The position numbers were made by a program, and so were the translations under genes. Under the pieces are notes generated by a model, which did not search any database, had not been told where the DNA came from, and saw only the letters and a program-made list of their open reading frames with translations. 64,000 bases of DNA from Acidimicrobiia bacterium (GTDB lineage Bacteria > Actinomycetota > Acidimicrobiia > Spongiisociales > Spongiisociaceae), in contig JAGWAN010000002.1 of assembly GCA_021296345.1 (NCBI GenBank), forward strand, positions 1 through 64,000, given 5' to 3'. This document shows positions 16,444 through 24,581 of the stretch, in pieces (within the stretch, counting starts at the first letter, position 1; each line of letters opens with the position of its first letter).

Positions 16444-17393
16444 CCCAGAACCTGATCATCATCGGATCGGGCCCGGCCGGGCTCACCGCTGCCCTCTACT
16501 CGGCCCGGGCCGACCTGTCCCCGCTGGTCTTCGAAGGGATCGCGGCGGGAGGACAGCTGATGATCACCACCGACGTGGAGAACTATCCGGGATTCCCGGA
16601 CGGAATCATGGGTCCCGAGCTCATGGAACGCTTCCGCAAGCAGGCCGAGCGCTTCGGCGCCACCCTGATCACCTCCGACGTCACATCGGTCGACTTCTCC
16701 CGGCAGCCGTTCGAGCTCCGGGTGGGGTCGGATCGTCACTCGGCCCGGACGGTGATAATCGCCACGGGCGCCACCGCCCGCTTTCTCGGAGTACCAGGCG
16801 AGGAGGCGCTCATCGGTCGTGGCGTGTCCGCATGTGCCACCTGCGACGGATTCTTTTTCCGGGGCAAGGACCTGGTGGTGGTGGGCGGCGGTGACTCGGC
16901 GATGGAGGAGGCCCTGTTCCTCACCAAGTTCGCCTCGAGCGTGACCATCGTGCACCGTCGGGACCGGTTCCGGGCCTCCCGGATCATGGCCGGTCGCGCA
17001 CTGGCCCACGAGAAGATCGACGTCCTGTGGAATACCACCGTGGAGGAGATCCGGGGTGAGTCAACGGTGGCAGGCGTCATGCTGCGGGACGTCATCAGCG
17101 GGGACACCCGCGAGCACGCCACCGATGGAGTCTTCATCGCGATCGGACACGTTCCCAATACCGACCTGTTCCGAGACCAGATCGACCTCGACGCACAGGG
17201 TTACATCCGGCTGCCGGGCCGCAGCACCATGACGAACGTCGAGGGTGTGTTCGCCTCAGGTGATGTGGTGGACAAGGTCTACCGCCAAGCGGTGACGGCC
17301 GCCGGCACCGGCTGTGCGGCGGCGATCGACGCGGAGCGCTGGCTCGAGGCCCGGGAGCGAACTCCGCAGGGTTCGGAACCGTATCTGTGCTAG
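16440..17393 (+). CDS. trxB: Thioredoxin reductase
   Basis: 317 residues, NADPH-dependent flavoenzyme that reduces thioredoxin. The FAD motif [14 protein letters not shown] is at residue 9, the redox pair Cys132-Ala-Thr-Cys135 sits in ACATCDG, the NADPH motif is [13 protein letters not shown], and the C-terminal FAD strand is [15 protein letters not shown]. The ATG overlaps the preceding stop. A perfect 8-bp hairpin spans its own stop codon, and trxA follows 73 bp later. Confidence 0.96.
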   Translation: MTQNLIIIGSGPAGLTAALYSARADLSPLVFEGIAAGGQLMITTDVENYPGFPDGIMGPELMERFRKQAERFGATLITSDVTSVDFSRQPFELRVGSDRHSARTVIIATGATARFLGVPGEEALIGRGVSACATCDGFFFRGKDLVVVGGGDSAMEEALFLTKFASSVTIVHRRDRFRASRIMAGRALAHEKIDVLWNTTVEEIRGESTVAGVMLRDVISGDTREHATDGVFIAIGHVPNTDLFRDQIDLDAQGYIRLPGRSTMTNVEGVFASGDVVDKVYRQAVTAAGTGCAAAIDAERWLEARERTPQGSEPYLC

Positions 17394-17442
17394 TGCTAGC
17401 ACAGCCTAAATATGGTAACCCACCGTACATTTAGAACCATAT
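17385..17442 (+). promoter_or_regulatory. Hairpin and inverted repeat between trxB and trxA
   Basis: CTGTGCTA-GTGC-TAGCACAG (17385-17404) is a perfect 8-bp stem over the trxB stop, without a T run. It is followed by ATATGGT...ACCATAT (17410-17442) in an AT-leaning stretch before the trxA ribosome site. A partial terminator or an operator for separate trxA expression are both possible. Confidence 0.45.
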
Positions 17443-17466
17443 ATCCGAAGGAGGATCCAGGTCATC

Positions 17467-17838
17467 ATGGCTGATGTCGTAATACTTACCGACGCCGAGT
17501 TCGCGCAGGCCGTTTCCGGCAGCAAGCCGGTGCTGGTCGACTTCTGGGCGGAGTGGTGCGGTCCGTGCCGCCTGGTAGCGCCCCTACTGGCCGAGATCGC
17601 CGCCGACCACGGCGACCGGATAACCATCGCCAAGCTCAACATCGACGAGAACCAACAGACCCCTTTCCAGTATCAGGTGATGAGCATTCCCACCATGGTG
17701 GTCTTCCAGAACGGCGAGGAAAAGAAGCGGATCGTGGGCGCCCGGCCCAAGGCCGCCATCCTCTCGGAGCTCGGGGAGTGGGTCAACTCGGCGGGAAGAA
17801 ACGCCGGTAGATCTGCTCCAGTTGATCCAGGCCACTGA
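17467..17838 (+). CDS. trxA: Thioredoxin
   Basis: 123 residues with the active site WCGPC (Cys31, Cys34), DFWAEWCGPCRLVAPLL, and the cis-Pro loop SIPTMVVF. It is the partner of the adjacent reductase and reduces cytosolic disulfides. AAGGAGG lies 12 bases before the ATG. The last ~18 codons run past the usual thioredoxin end and overlap the 3' end of the convergent parB by 56 bp. Confidence 0.95.
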   Translation: MADVVILTDAEFAQAVSGSKPVLVDFWAEWCGPCRLVAPLLAEIAADHGDRITIAKLNIDENQQTPFQYQVMSIPTMVVFQNGEEKKRIVGARPKAAILSELGEWVNSAGRNAGRSAPVDPGH

Positions 17839-18652
17839 ATCTGAGAACGACCTGGCCGTCGAGCGCCCCGCCCTTGCGCTCCTTGTAGCGGATGTCCACG
17901 GAGGTGCCGAGCTGTTCGGCCAGGCGGTTCTCCAACTCGATGATCACCGCTGGACGGGGTTTGGCCGGGCGGCGCCGCTTGGCACTGTCCTGGATCATTC
18001 CCTTTCCGAGCCGCACCGCCTCCTCGAGTTGCCGGACCGACCATCTCTCGGCGACCGTCCGTTCGGCCAGGTGTTGGGCCAAGGCCTGATCCTCTAGTCC
18101 GAGCAGAGCCCGGGCGTGTCCCGCTGACAGGGCACGAGAGGCAACCAGGGCCTGGACCGCCGGAGCGAGCTTCAGGAGGCGGAGGGCGTTGGTGACAGCG
18201 GCCCGGCTCCGGCCCACCTTCTCCCCGATCTTCGCGTGGGTCATGCCGAACTCGTCCTCGAGTTGGTGGAAGGCCGCTGCTTCCTCCAGCGGGTTAAGGT
18301 CCTCACGTAGTAGGTTCTCGACCAGGGCTTCGGTAACCGTCCCCACCTCATCCGTTTCCCGGATCAGGGCGGGTAACTCGGTGAGGCCCGCCTCCTGAGC
18401 TGCGCGCCAGCGCCGCTCGCCCGCGATCAGCACGTAGCCGGGTCCCTCCGGCCGGACGACCACCGGCTGGAGAACGCCCAGCTGGCGGATCGAGTCGACC
18501 AGTGTCTCCAGCGCTGCCGCGTCGAACGCGCGTCGCGGCTGGTTCGGGTTGGCGCGGATCCGGCTGATGGCGATCCGTTGCAGGTTGCTACGCCTCGGCG
18601 GCGGAATCAGAGCTTCCAGGCCCTTGCCGAGACCTGATCGGCGGGTGGTCAT
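17783..18652 (-). CDS. parB: Chromosome partitioning protein ParB
   Basis: 289 residues. The CTP-binding N-domain shows GERRWRAAQEAGL and ENLLREDLNPLEEA, the HTH reads MTHAKIGEKVGRSRAAVTNALRLLKL, and the C-terminal ~50 residues form the dimer domain (VDIRYKERKGGALDGQVVLRF). ParB loads at parS and spreads as a CTP-dependent clamp to organise the origin. Its ATG overlaps the parA stop by 4 bp; the only parS I see lies just before parA, 0.84 kb away. Confidence 0.95.
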   Translation of the reverse strand: MTTRRSGLGKGLEALIPPPRRSNLQRIAISRIRANPNQPRRAFDAAALETLVDSIRQLGVLQPVVVRPEGPGYVLIAGERRWRAAQEAGLTELPALIRETDEVGTVTEALVENLLREDLNPLEEAAAFHQLEDEFGMTHAKIGEKVGRSRAAVTNALRLLKLAPAVQALVASRALSAGHARALLGLEDQALAQHLAERTVAERWSVRQLEEAVRLGKGMIQDSAKRRRPAKPRPAVIIELENRLAEQLGTSVDIRYKERKGGALDGQVVLRFSGLDQLEQIYRRFFPPS

Positions 18653-19470
18653 CGTGCTTGCTCCTGTTGTTGGTGTCTCTTGAGGAGCTCGATGGCGACA
18701 TAGCGGTAGGCGACCGCCCCCGGGCTCATCCGGTCGTAGAGTTCGATGGGCTCGCCGTAGGAAGGTGCTTCCGACAATCGGATCGAGCGCGGGATCACGG
18801 TGCGGAAGACTCGCTCGCCGAAGTAGTTACGGATCTGGATAGCAACATCGGTAGAGAGCTTGGTACGAGCATCAAACATAGTCAACAATACACCACCGAT
18901 GTGAAGTCCTGTATTAAGGCTCTCACGTACCAGATCGATGCTGTCCATAAGCTGACCGAGGCCCTCCAACGCGTAGAACTCGCATTGCACTGGAATAAGA
19001 AGCTCGTGGGCTGCGGCCAATGCGTTGATGGTCAACAGGCCCAGGCTCGGCGCGCAGTCGACCAGGATCGTGTCGTAATCGCCTGCAACAGGCTCGATAG
19101 CCGCTGCCAGACGGCGCTCCCGACTCAGCATCGACACCATCTCCAGCTCGGCGCCCGCCAAGTCGATGCTCGACGGCGCCAGCGCCAGATTCTCCACCGC
19201 GGTTGGCACCACGACCTCGCTGAGAACGCTATGGCCTATGAGGACGCTGTATATCGACCGGCCGCCATGGGCTATCCGGACCCCGACCCCCGTGGTGGCG
19301 TTGCCCTGAGGATCCAAGTCCAGGAGCAGGACACGGTGTCCTTCCAGCGCCAAGGTAGCGCCCAGATTGATCGCCGTGGTCGTCTTCCCGACACCGCCCT
19401 TTTGATTGGCGATCGCCACGACGAGGCCCCGCCGCGCACGTTCACTTGGAGTCACTGGCCCGTCGAGCAC
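18649..19470 (-). CDS. parA: Chromosome partitioning ATPase ParA
   Basis: 273 residues. The deviant Walker A motif KGGVGKTTTAINLG (residue ~22), Walker A' region ILVDCAPSLGLLT and the downstream PVQCEFYALEGL are those of ParA/Soj. It forms nucleoid-bound ATP dimers that move ParB-parS complexes after replication. It is the first gene of the parAB operon. Unlike in many actinobacteria, no rsmG precedes it: the next gene is khpB, 77 bp away. The GC in 18830-18960 looks slightly lower than its flanks. Confidence 0.96.
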   Translation of the reverse strand: MLDGPVTPSERARRGLVVAIANQKGGVGKTTTAINLGATLALEGHRVLLLDLDPQGNATTGVGVRIAHGGRSIYSVLIGHSVLSEVVVPTAVENLALAPSSIDLAGAELEMVSMLSRERRLAAAIEPVAGDYDTILVDCAPSLGLLTINALAAAHELLIPVQCEFYALEGLGQLMDSIDLVRESLNTGLHIGGVLLTMFDARTKLSTDVAIQIRNYFGERVFRTVIPRSIRLSEAPSYGEPIELYDRMSPGAVAYRYVAIELLKRHQQQEQAR

Positions 19471-19491
19471 GGCTCTATTCTAGGTGGTCAG

Positions 19492-19507
19492 TGTTTCACG
19501 TGAAACA
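19492..19507. promoter_or_regulatory. parS site
   Basis: Perfect 16-bp palindrome TGTTTCACGTGAAACA, identical to the canonical bacterial parS, 21 bp upstream of the parA start and about 3 kb from oriC. ParB bound here could also repress parAB. No second perfect site was noticed in the window. Confidence 0.97.
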
Positions 19508-19547
19508 TGAAGGTGCGGGGTTGAGAGTTACGGGCGCCTTCGAGCTC

Positions 19548-20441
19548 TCAGTCGAGGGAAATGACCACCGAACGCCGGGGCTCCTTGCCCTCGGAGTAGG
19601 AACGGACCCCGTCAATCCCCGCCACTGCGTCGTGGACAACCTTGCGGTCTACCGCGTTCATGGGCTCGAGCATGACCTCTCCCCCCTCGTCCAGCACCTG
19701 ATCGGCCAGTTGACCCGCATAGATCCCGAGCGCCTTCCTGCGCTTCTCCCCGTAGCCGGCGATGTCGAGTCGTAGCCGGCAACCACGCGCGGTCTTCCGC
19801 TGCACGATCGTCCTTGTCAGTTCGTGGACGGCGTGCATGATGGAAGCCTTCTGGCCTATGAGGGCCTGGGTCTGTTCGCCCGTAATGTCCGCACGTACGA
19901 TCTTGCCGTCGAATCCGGACTCGACGGAACCTTCCAGCCCGAACTCCTTGAGAAGGCCGTCCAAGAACTCCCGGACCACCTCGGCCTGCTGGGTGCCCAA
20001 GGCCTCACCATCCCTACCATCACCCGACACCGCTTTGACCTGCCCTTCTGCCCTTCGGCCTTGACGCGCCTGTTGTTTCCTACCGCGACCGGACCGTGAG
20101 CCCCTACCGGGCTTGCTACCTGCCTGCCGGGTCTTCGCCTGAGCGGCTCCTCCCCTGGTCTTCCTCCGGTCCTTCGGCGGGGTGCTCCCCCGCTGAGAAC
20201 CCGCGTTACGTGGTGCCTTCCTCTTTCTCTGCCGGCCACGACCGGACCGGCCCCCGCGTCCTTTCCTCTGTGGTTTGACGCGTACGACGGCATCCTGCCG
20301 CCCGATACCGAGGAACCCCGGTTTCGGTTCTTGTAGGACCTTGATCTCCGCCCTGTCGGCATCTTCGATACCCAGCTCCTCGAGAGCAGCCTGGACGGCC
20401 AGTTCAACGGATGCGCCTTTGACCTCGACCCACTCCACCAT
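19548..20441 (-). CDS. khpB: Jag/KhpB RNA-binding protein
   Basis: 297 residues in three parts: Jag-N domain (EVKGASVELAVQAALEELGI and PGFLGIG), a very basic Gly/Arg/Lys/Gln-rich linker of ~100 residues, then KH (IVRADITGEQTQALIGQKA) and R3H (MNAVDRKVVHDAV) domains. KhpB pairs with KhpA to bind RNA and affects cell elongation and division in other bacteria. The ATG giving MVEWVEVKG has GGAGGAGAAGG just upstream; the frame extends 30 codons more without support. It follows yidC by 4 bp. Confidence 0.92.
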   Translation of the reverse strand: MVEWVEVKGASVELAVQAALEELGIEDADRAEIKVLQEPKPGFLGIGRQDAVVRVKPQRKGRGGRSGRGRQRKRKAPRNAGSQRGSTPPKDRRKTRGGAAQAKTRQAGSKPGRGSRSGRGRKQQARQGRRAEGQVKAVSGDGRDGEALGTQQAEVVREFLDGLLKEFGLEGSVESGFDGKIVRADITGEQTQALIGQKASIMHAVHELTRTIVQRKTARGCRLRLDIAGYGEKRRKALGIYAGQLADQVLDEGGEVMLEPMNAVDRKVVHDAVAGIDGVRSYSEGKEPRRSVVISLD

Positions 20442-20445
20442 CGAT

Positions 20446-21300
20446 CTACCTTCTCCTCCGTCTGCGTTGTTTCTTGGATGAGCCCTGCGGGCGGGACGAC
20501 TTCTGACTGTTGTCGGGCTTGTTGCCGTCATCGGGCTCCTTGGTAGCCGTCTTCCCGCCGTCCGGGGTGCCGGGACGTCCGTCGATCTTGAAGATCAGCA
20601 GCTGCTGACCGGTCCGGAAGACGTTACTGGTGGCAAAGTAGAGGTTAAGTCCTGACGGCCAGATATACGAAATCACACCGAACATCAACGGTAATATCTT
20701 CGTCATCCGCTGAACAGCTTCCGCCTGCGGGTTGCTGACATTTGACTGTCTTGGAGGGCTCAACAACTTCTGTTGCATGAAACCGGTCAGTATCACGAAC
20801 CCCACCAGCAACAAGTACGGGACCGTATCCAAGGCGAAGAGCCCTTGCGTGCTCACCACCTCGGACGGGGCCAGGTCGAGATCCATCGTCAGGAAGCGCA
20901 ACGCGCCTTCCGACGCCGCCACCAGCAGGCTGGAGTCCGACGGCAGGCTATTCGCCGGATCCCGCAGCACCCGGAAGAGCGCGAACCAGACCGGCATCTG
21001 CACCAGCAGGGGAAGCACGCATCCGAACGGGCTGACGCCTCGCTCCCGATAGAGCGCCATGACCTTCTGGTTCATCGCCTCCTGGTCGCCCTTGAGCTCC
21101 CTGCGGATCCGCTCCATCTCCGGCTGGATCTCCTGCATCGCCCGTGTCGACCGGACCTGCTTGAGAGTGAGCGGGAATACCAACAGGTTGACAACGATGG
21201 TAAGGCCAATGATGGCAAAGCCATAGTTGGGAACGAGATCGTAGAAAAAGGAAAGGATATTGCCGAGAATCGCCAGCAGGCCGTTCCATACTTCGCTCAC
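20446..21300 (-). CDS. yidC: Membrane protein insertase YidC
   Basis: 284 residues of the Gram-positive type without the large periplasmic domain. Helix 1 is YGFAIIGLTIVVNLLVFPLTLKQ, followed by the cytosolic hairpin (VRSTRAMQEIQPEMERIRREL) and the GCVLPLLVQMPVWFALFRVL helix, then two more helices. The hydrophilic-groove Arg is not pinned down. The C-terminal tail of ~55 residues is highly charged and ends in a run of Arg, which may bind ribosomes. It inserts membrane proteins alone or with Sec. Start overlaps the yidD stop. Confidence 0.95.
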   Translation of the reverse strand: MSEVWNGLLAILGNILSFFYDLVPNYGFAIIGLTIVVNLLVFPLTLKQVRSTRAMQEIQPEMERIRRELKGDQEAMNQKVMALYRERGVSPFGCVLPLLVQMPVWFALFRVLRDPANSLPSDSSLLVAASEGALRFLTMDLDLAPSEVVSTQGLFALDTVPYLLLVGFVILTGFMQQKLLSPPRQSNVSNPQAEAVQRMTKILPLMFGVISYIWPSGLNLYFATSNVFRTGQQLLIFKIDGRPGTPDGGKTATKEPDDGNKPDNSQKSSRPQGSSKKQRRRRRR

Positions 21301-21548
21301 CGGCTGATCGCCTTTCTGTCAGGAACCGGGTCGTATCCTCCGGCCGACCAGGGATGGCATCTGCCAAGGCGCTTGATCCCGAACCAGGCACCCCGCCAGA
21401 ACCCGTGCTCGCCCAGCGCCTCGTAGGTGTAGCGGGAACAGGAGGGGAGGAACCGGCACGAACTCGGGATCATCGGCCCGATGGTGTGTTGCCATACGCG
21501 GATGAGGCCCTGACCAGCCACAGCCGGCAGCCTTGTCGCCGAACTCAT
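21297..21548 (-). CDS. yidD: Membrane protein insertion efficiency factor YidD
   Basis: 83 residues from ATG (MSSATRLPAVAGQGLIRVWQ). The family core PMIPSSCRFLPSCSRYTYEAL, with its conserved Cys residues, and the GIKRLGRCHPWSAGGYDPVP motif are complete. A much longer in-frame reading upstream is a shadow of rnpA. It lies between rnpA and yidC, overlapping yidC by 4 bp. Confidence 0.94.
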   Translation of the reverse strand: MSSATRLPAVAGQGLIRVWQHTIGPMIPSSCRFLPSCSRYTYEALGEHGFWRGAWFGIKRLGRCHPWSAGGYDPVPDRKAISR

Positions 21549-21562
21549 CGGCTTCGATGGCC

Positions 21563-21970
21563 TCACCTTGCCCCCGCTCCGGGGAGTGTGGACGAGATCG
21601 CGTCGCGTACCCATCCGCATAGCTCTTGGAAGGGCGCCGTGGCCACGACGGGCGTGGCTATGACTACATAGTCGGTCGCGTCCGCGAGCGTCACCTCGCG
21701 CAACGACGCCCGGAGGCGCCGCTTGGCCCGGTTGCGCACCACCGCGCCGCCGACCCGGCGGCCCACTACCAGGCCGACCCTCGGCAAACGGCCATCGCGC
21801 CGGTGGGAGACCACGGTGATGCCACCACGCCGGATCCGCCGGCCATGCCGGAGCACCTCGCTGAACTCCGCGGCGCCGCTGAGACGTCCGAACCGATCGA
21901 GGCGACCGGTCGAACACGCAGAGGACGACCCAGGGGATACGGTGGAAGCCGTACTCGGCGCGGTCGTCAT
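21563..21970 (-). CDS. rnpA: Ribonuclease P protein component
   Basis: 135 residues, a small basic protein that assists RNase P RNA in tRNA 5' maturation. The RNR motif reads VGGAVVRNRAKRRLRASLRE and the N-terminal RLSGAAEFSEVLRHGRR is typical. The first ~25 residues look like extra sequence, so the true start may be later (none of the alternatives is clearly better). Follows rpmH on the same strand, but 235 bp away with a repeat element between. Confidence 0.93.
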   Translation of the reverse strand: MTTAPSTASTVSPGSSSACSTGRLDRFGRLSGAAEFSEVLRHGRRIRRGGITVVSHRRDGRLPRVGLVVGRRVGGAVVRNRAKRRLRASLREVTLADATDYVVIATPVVATAPFQELCGWVRDAISSTLPGAGAR

Positions 21971-21989
21971 TCGTGCATCTTCTCCCTGC

Positions 21990-22096
21990 CTAGGAAGGTA
22001 CCGAAAAATGTCCCGTTGGCCCGATGGGTCGCAACGAAGCCCCGGGTCTACGCATCCTGGGCCAACTCATCCCCATCTTTTTCAGCACCTTTCTAC
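21990..22096. repeat. 106-bp inverted-repeat element, copy 2
   Basis: Matches the unit at 3365-3470 in inverse orientation, sharing GTGCTGAAAA, GTTGGCCC, CGGGCCAACGGGACA and TTTTCGGTACC/TTTTCAGTACC. Its own ends pair (CTAGGAAGGTACCGAAAAA against GTAGAAAGGTGCTGAAAAA) with about four mismatches. It sits in the rpmH-rnpA spacer, where the two genes are usually close together. Confidence 0.78.
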
Positions 22097-22205
22097 AGAC
22101 CTTCGTGGTCGGTGTGCTAACCCGTACCGGGCTATGCCCAAGGAATGTGTGACCCGAGCGGTCCCCCCGGCTGCCCACTCGCGTCGCGGCGGGTGGCCGA
22201 CCTGC

Positions 22206-22340
22206 TCAGGCGGAAAGCCGGTGGCGGCCCTTCTGGCGCCGTCTATTCAGAATGGCGCGACCCTGGCGCGTTCGGATGCGATGTCGGAACCCGTGCTTGC
22301 GCTTTCGGCGGCGGTTGTTCGGTTGGTAGGTGCGCTTCAT
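22206..22340 (-). CDS. rpmH: Ribosomal protein bL34
   Basis: 44 residues read from the minus strand: [20 protein letters not shown] then [18 protein letters not shown] and RHRLSA. Every hallmark of L34 is present. It is the gene nearest the origin on the left and is transcribed away from it, as in most bacteria. GGGACC lies before the ATG; the ribosome site is weak. Confidence 0.97.
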   Translation of the reverse strand: MKRTYQPNNRRRKRKHGFRHRIRTRQGRAILNRRRQKGRHRLSA

Positions 22341-22909
22341 TCAGGGTCCCTTATCGGACAACCCGGGTACGGTGCCCGGTGCGTGGTTACGGCGTGCCCG
22401 GCCAGGGCCGGGGCTTGCCGACACTTCCTTGAGGTCCCGCAAGATTACGGGCAATCCGTCCGTTTTGCAAAGATGAGTGGGTTGCGGCGCCCGACCGGTA
22501 CGGCCGGGCACGCCGCGTGCCCCTCTCGTTGCAAGAGCGCGAAATTATTCGGGCGAGAGCGGCAAAAACTCTGGAGGGTGATCTCCCCTCGGTCGCCCGT
22601 GCATCCGCTTACCCGTGTGACAAGGAGTTATGCACGCTGACATACGCTAATCGCGCCTTTCCCTGGAGGGATTTTCACGCGTGCAGCACCGGCTCCGGCG
22701 ACGTAGGATGACTTCCTGCCGGGCTCGCCTGATCCCACATCCCCGGGGATCTTTCCATACGCAGCGACCGGAGCCCGGCCACCAGACCAAAGTGGAGTAC
22801 TACCGGGCGCGGGATGGAGTGGCGTGGCCAGTCTACGTCTTGTTATCCACACCTGTGGACAGGCTTGTGGGTAACTGCACCCTGGACGTCTCGCCGGGAG
22901 GAGGATTGC
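22341..22909. other. Putative oriC, rpmH-dnaA intergenic region
   Basis: 569 bp without a gene between divergent rpmH and dnaA. Next to dnaA are a perfect DnaA box TTATCCACA (22843-22851) and two inverse near-boxes, TGTGGACAG (22854-22862) and TGTGGGTAA (22866-22874). A weaker TTATGCACG is at 22628. The middle includes an AT-leaning stretch around 22540-22580 that could serve as the unwinding site. The dnaA-dnaN gap (24287-24581) has only a weak CTATCCACA at 24500, so this spacer is the better oriC candidate, though mycobacteria use the other. Confidence 0.65.
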
Positions 22910-24286
22910 TTGTCTAAACCTGAACGCGCGCATGATGATCCCGACTTCTCATCCGCCTTACGAACCAGGGTTGGACCGGAGGGTTGGAAGAAGTGGTTCG
23001 CCGCCGTACGCCACGAAGTCGTCGACGAGACCCTCTACCTGGTAGCGCCATCCGATTTCCACATCCGATGGCTCCGTAACAACTACCAGACCACGATCGA
23101 CGAGGTGGCGGCCTCCACCTTCGGCCCGCAGACCGTGATCGAGTACCTCGTGACGGATCGGCCCGACCTCACCGAAGTACCGTCCCCGGCACCCGATCAG
23201 CTCGGCGGCCGCGTACCCGAGGAAGCACCGCGCGCCCGCCGCAGCCAGGCACCGGTTCATCCCCCCAAGTTCCTCAGCAAGTACGTCTTCGACACATTCG
23301 TAGCCGGCCAGTCCAACCAACTCGCCCTGGCAGCAGCCAAACGGGTCTCCGAAGGCCCCGGTCAGAACTACAACCCACTGTTCATCTACGGTGGGGCGGG
23401 CCTCGGCAAGACCCACCTCCTCCACGCCATCGGCCACTACATCCGGTCCAACCGGCCCACCGCGACCGTCCGTTACATGACCTCCGAGAACTTCTTCAAC
23501 GAGTTCGTGGACGGCATCCGTAACAAGAGGATGGACTCCTTCAAGGATCGCTACCGGACCATCGACGTACTCCTACTCGACGACATCCAGTTCTTCGAGG
23601 GCAAGGAGCAGGTACTCGAGGAGGTTTTCCACACCTTCAACACCCTCCACGAGCGCGACCACCAGATGGTCCTGTCCTGCGACCGCCCTCCCAAGGATCT
23701 CGGTATCGAGGACCGGCTCCGGTCCCGTTTCCAATGGGGCCTGCTTACCGACATCGGTCCACCCGATCTCGAAACCCGCCTTGCGATCCTGCGTCGCAAC
23801 GCCACGGAGTACGCCTCGCCCCCCGTACCCGACGAGGTGCTCGAGTTCATCGCCCGCCATATCACGGACAACATCCGGGAACTCGAAGGGGCGCTTACCC
23901 GAGTTACTGCCTGCGCCGCCCTCACCGACCAACAAATCACCGTGGACCTAGCCCGCTCGGAACTCCGCGGTCTGATACCCGACCCGGCGACCACCCCACC
24001 GACCGGGCCGGAGATCATTGAAGTCACGGCCACTACCTACGGCCATGCCCTCGCCGACCTCCAAGGCCCCAGCCGCGTACAACCCCTCGCCACCCATCGG
24101 CAGGTGGCGATGTACCTCTGCCGGGAACTCACCGACCTGTCGCTTCCCAAGATCGGCAAGGTCCTCGGCGGCCGCGACCACACCACGATCATGCATGGCA
24201 TCAACAAGATCAAGAAACTTCTCGCCAAGGATCCGGAGCTGGCCCGGCAGGTCTCGCACCTGTCCGGAATCCTGTGGAAAAGATGA
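22910..24286 (+). CDS. dnaA: Chromosomal replication initiator DnaA
   Basis: 458 residues from a TTG with GGAGGAGG seven bases ahead; the open frame upstream to 22814 covers DnaA boxes and is not coding. Domain I (WKKWFAAVRHEV), a short linker, AAA+ domain III with Walker A GGAGLGKTH and Walker B VLLLDDIQF, and DNA-binding domain IV with the signature GGRDHTTIMHGINKI are all in place. It melts oriC and recruits the replicative helicase. The upstream box cluster suggests autoregulation. Confidence 0.97.
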   Translation: MSKPERAHDDPDFSSALRTRVGPEGWKKWFAAVRHEVVDETLYLVAPSDFHIRWLRNNYQTTIDEVAASTFGPQTVIEYLVTDRPDLTEVPSPAPDQLGGRVPEEAPRARRSQAPVHPPKFLSKYVFDTFVAGQSNQLALAAAKRVSEGPGQNYNPLFIYGGAGLGKTHLLHAIGHYIRSNRPTATVRYMTSENFFNEFVDGIRNKRMDSFKDRYRTIDVLLLDDIQFFEGKEQVLEEVFHTFNTLHERDHQMVLSCDRPPKDLGIEDRLRSRFQWGLLTDIGPPDLETRLAILRRNATEYASPPVPDEVLEFIARHITDNIRELEGALTRVTACAALTDQQITVDLARSELRGLIPDPATTPPTGPEIIEVTATTYGHALADLQGPSRVQPLATHRQVAMYLCRELTDLSLPKIGKVLGGRDHTTIMHGINKIKKLLAKDPELARQVSHLSGILWKR

Positions 24287-24581
24287 GGGTCTTCCCCAAC
24301 CCGTCGCTCTTCCCGAGCGAGCCTGGGTATAAGGTCGCCAATATTCCCCCGACCACCTGACCTGCCGGCCCGACCATGAGCAGTCACCCGTCAATGGCAC
24401 GAAGGTCACCAGGCCGGCCAACTGACCTGGGACATCAGCGGTCGTGGTCGGCCCACACGCCAGCTTGTCAGACCACAATGGAGTGGCTTGGGCGGATATC
24501 TATCCACATTCCACAGGGCCTACTACCACTACCGGTAGAGAAACCAAGAAACTAGTAGACGAGAGCAGGGAGGATCTAGCA

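Noticed and set aside
18658-19503. 281-codon plus-strand frame opposite parA
   Set aside because: Antisense to parA and covers parS; no domain seen.
22341-22830. Another small RNA or leader peptide in the origin spacer
   Set aside because: No conserved RNA core or coupled frame was convincing beyond the DnaA boxes.
22814-22909. N-terminal extension of dnaA
   Set aside because: It would translate the DnaA boxes and has no similarity to domain I; the TTG at 22910 has a strong ribosome site.
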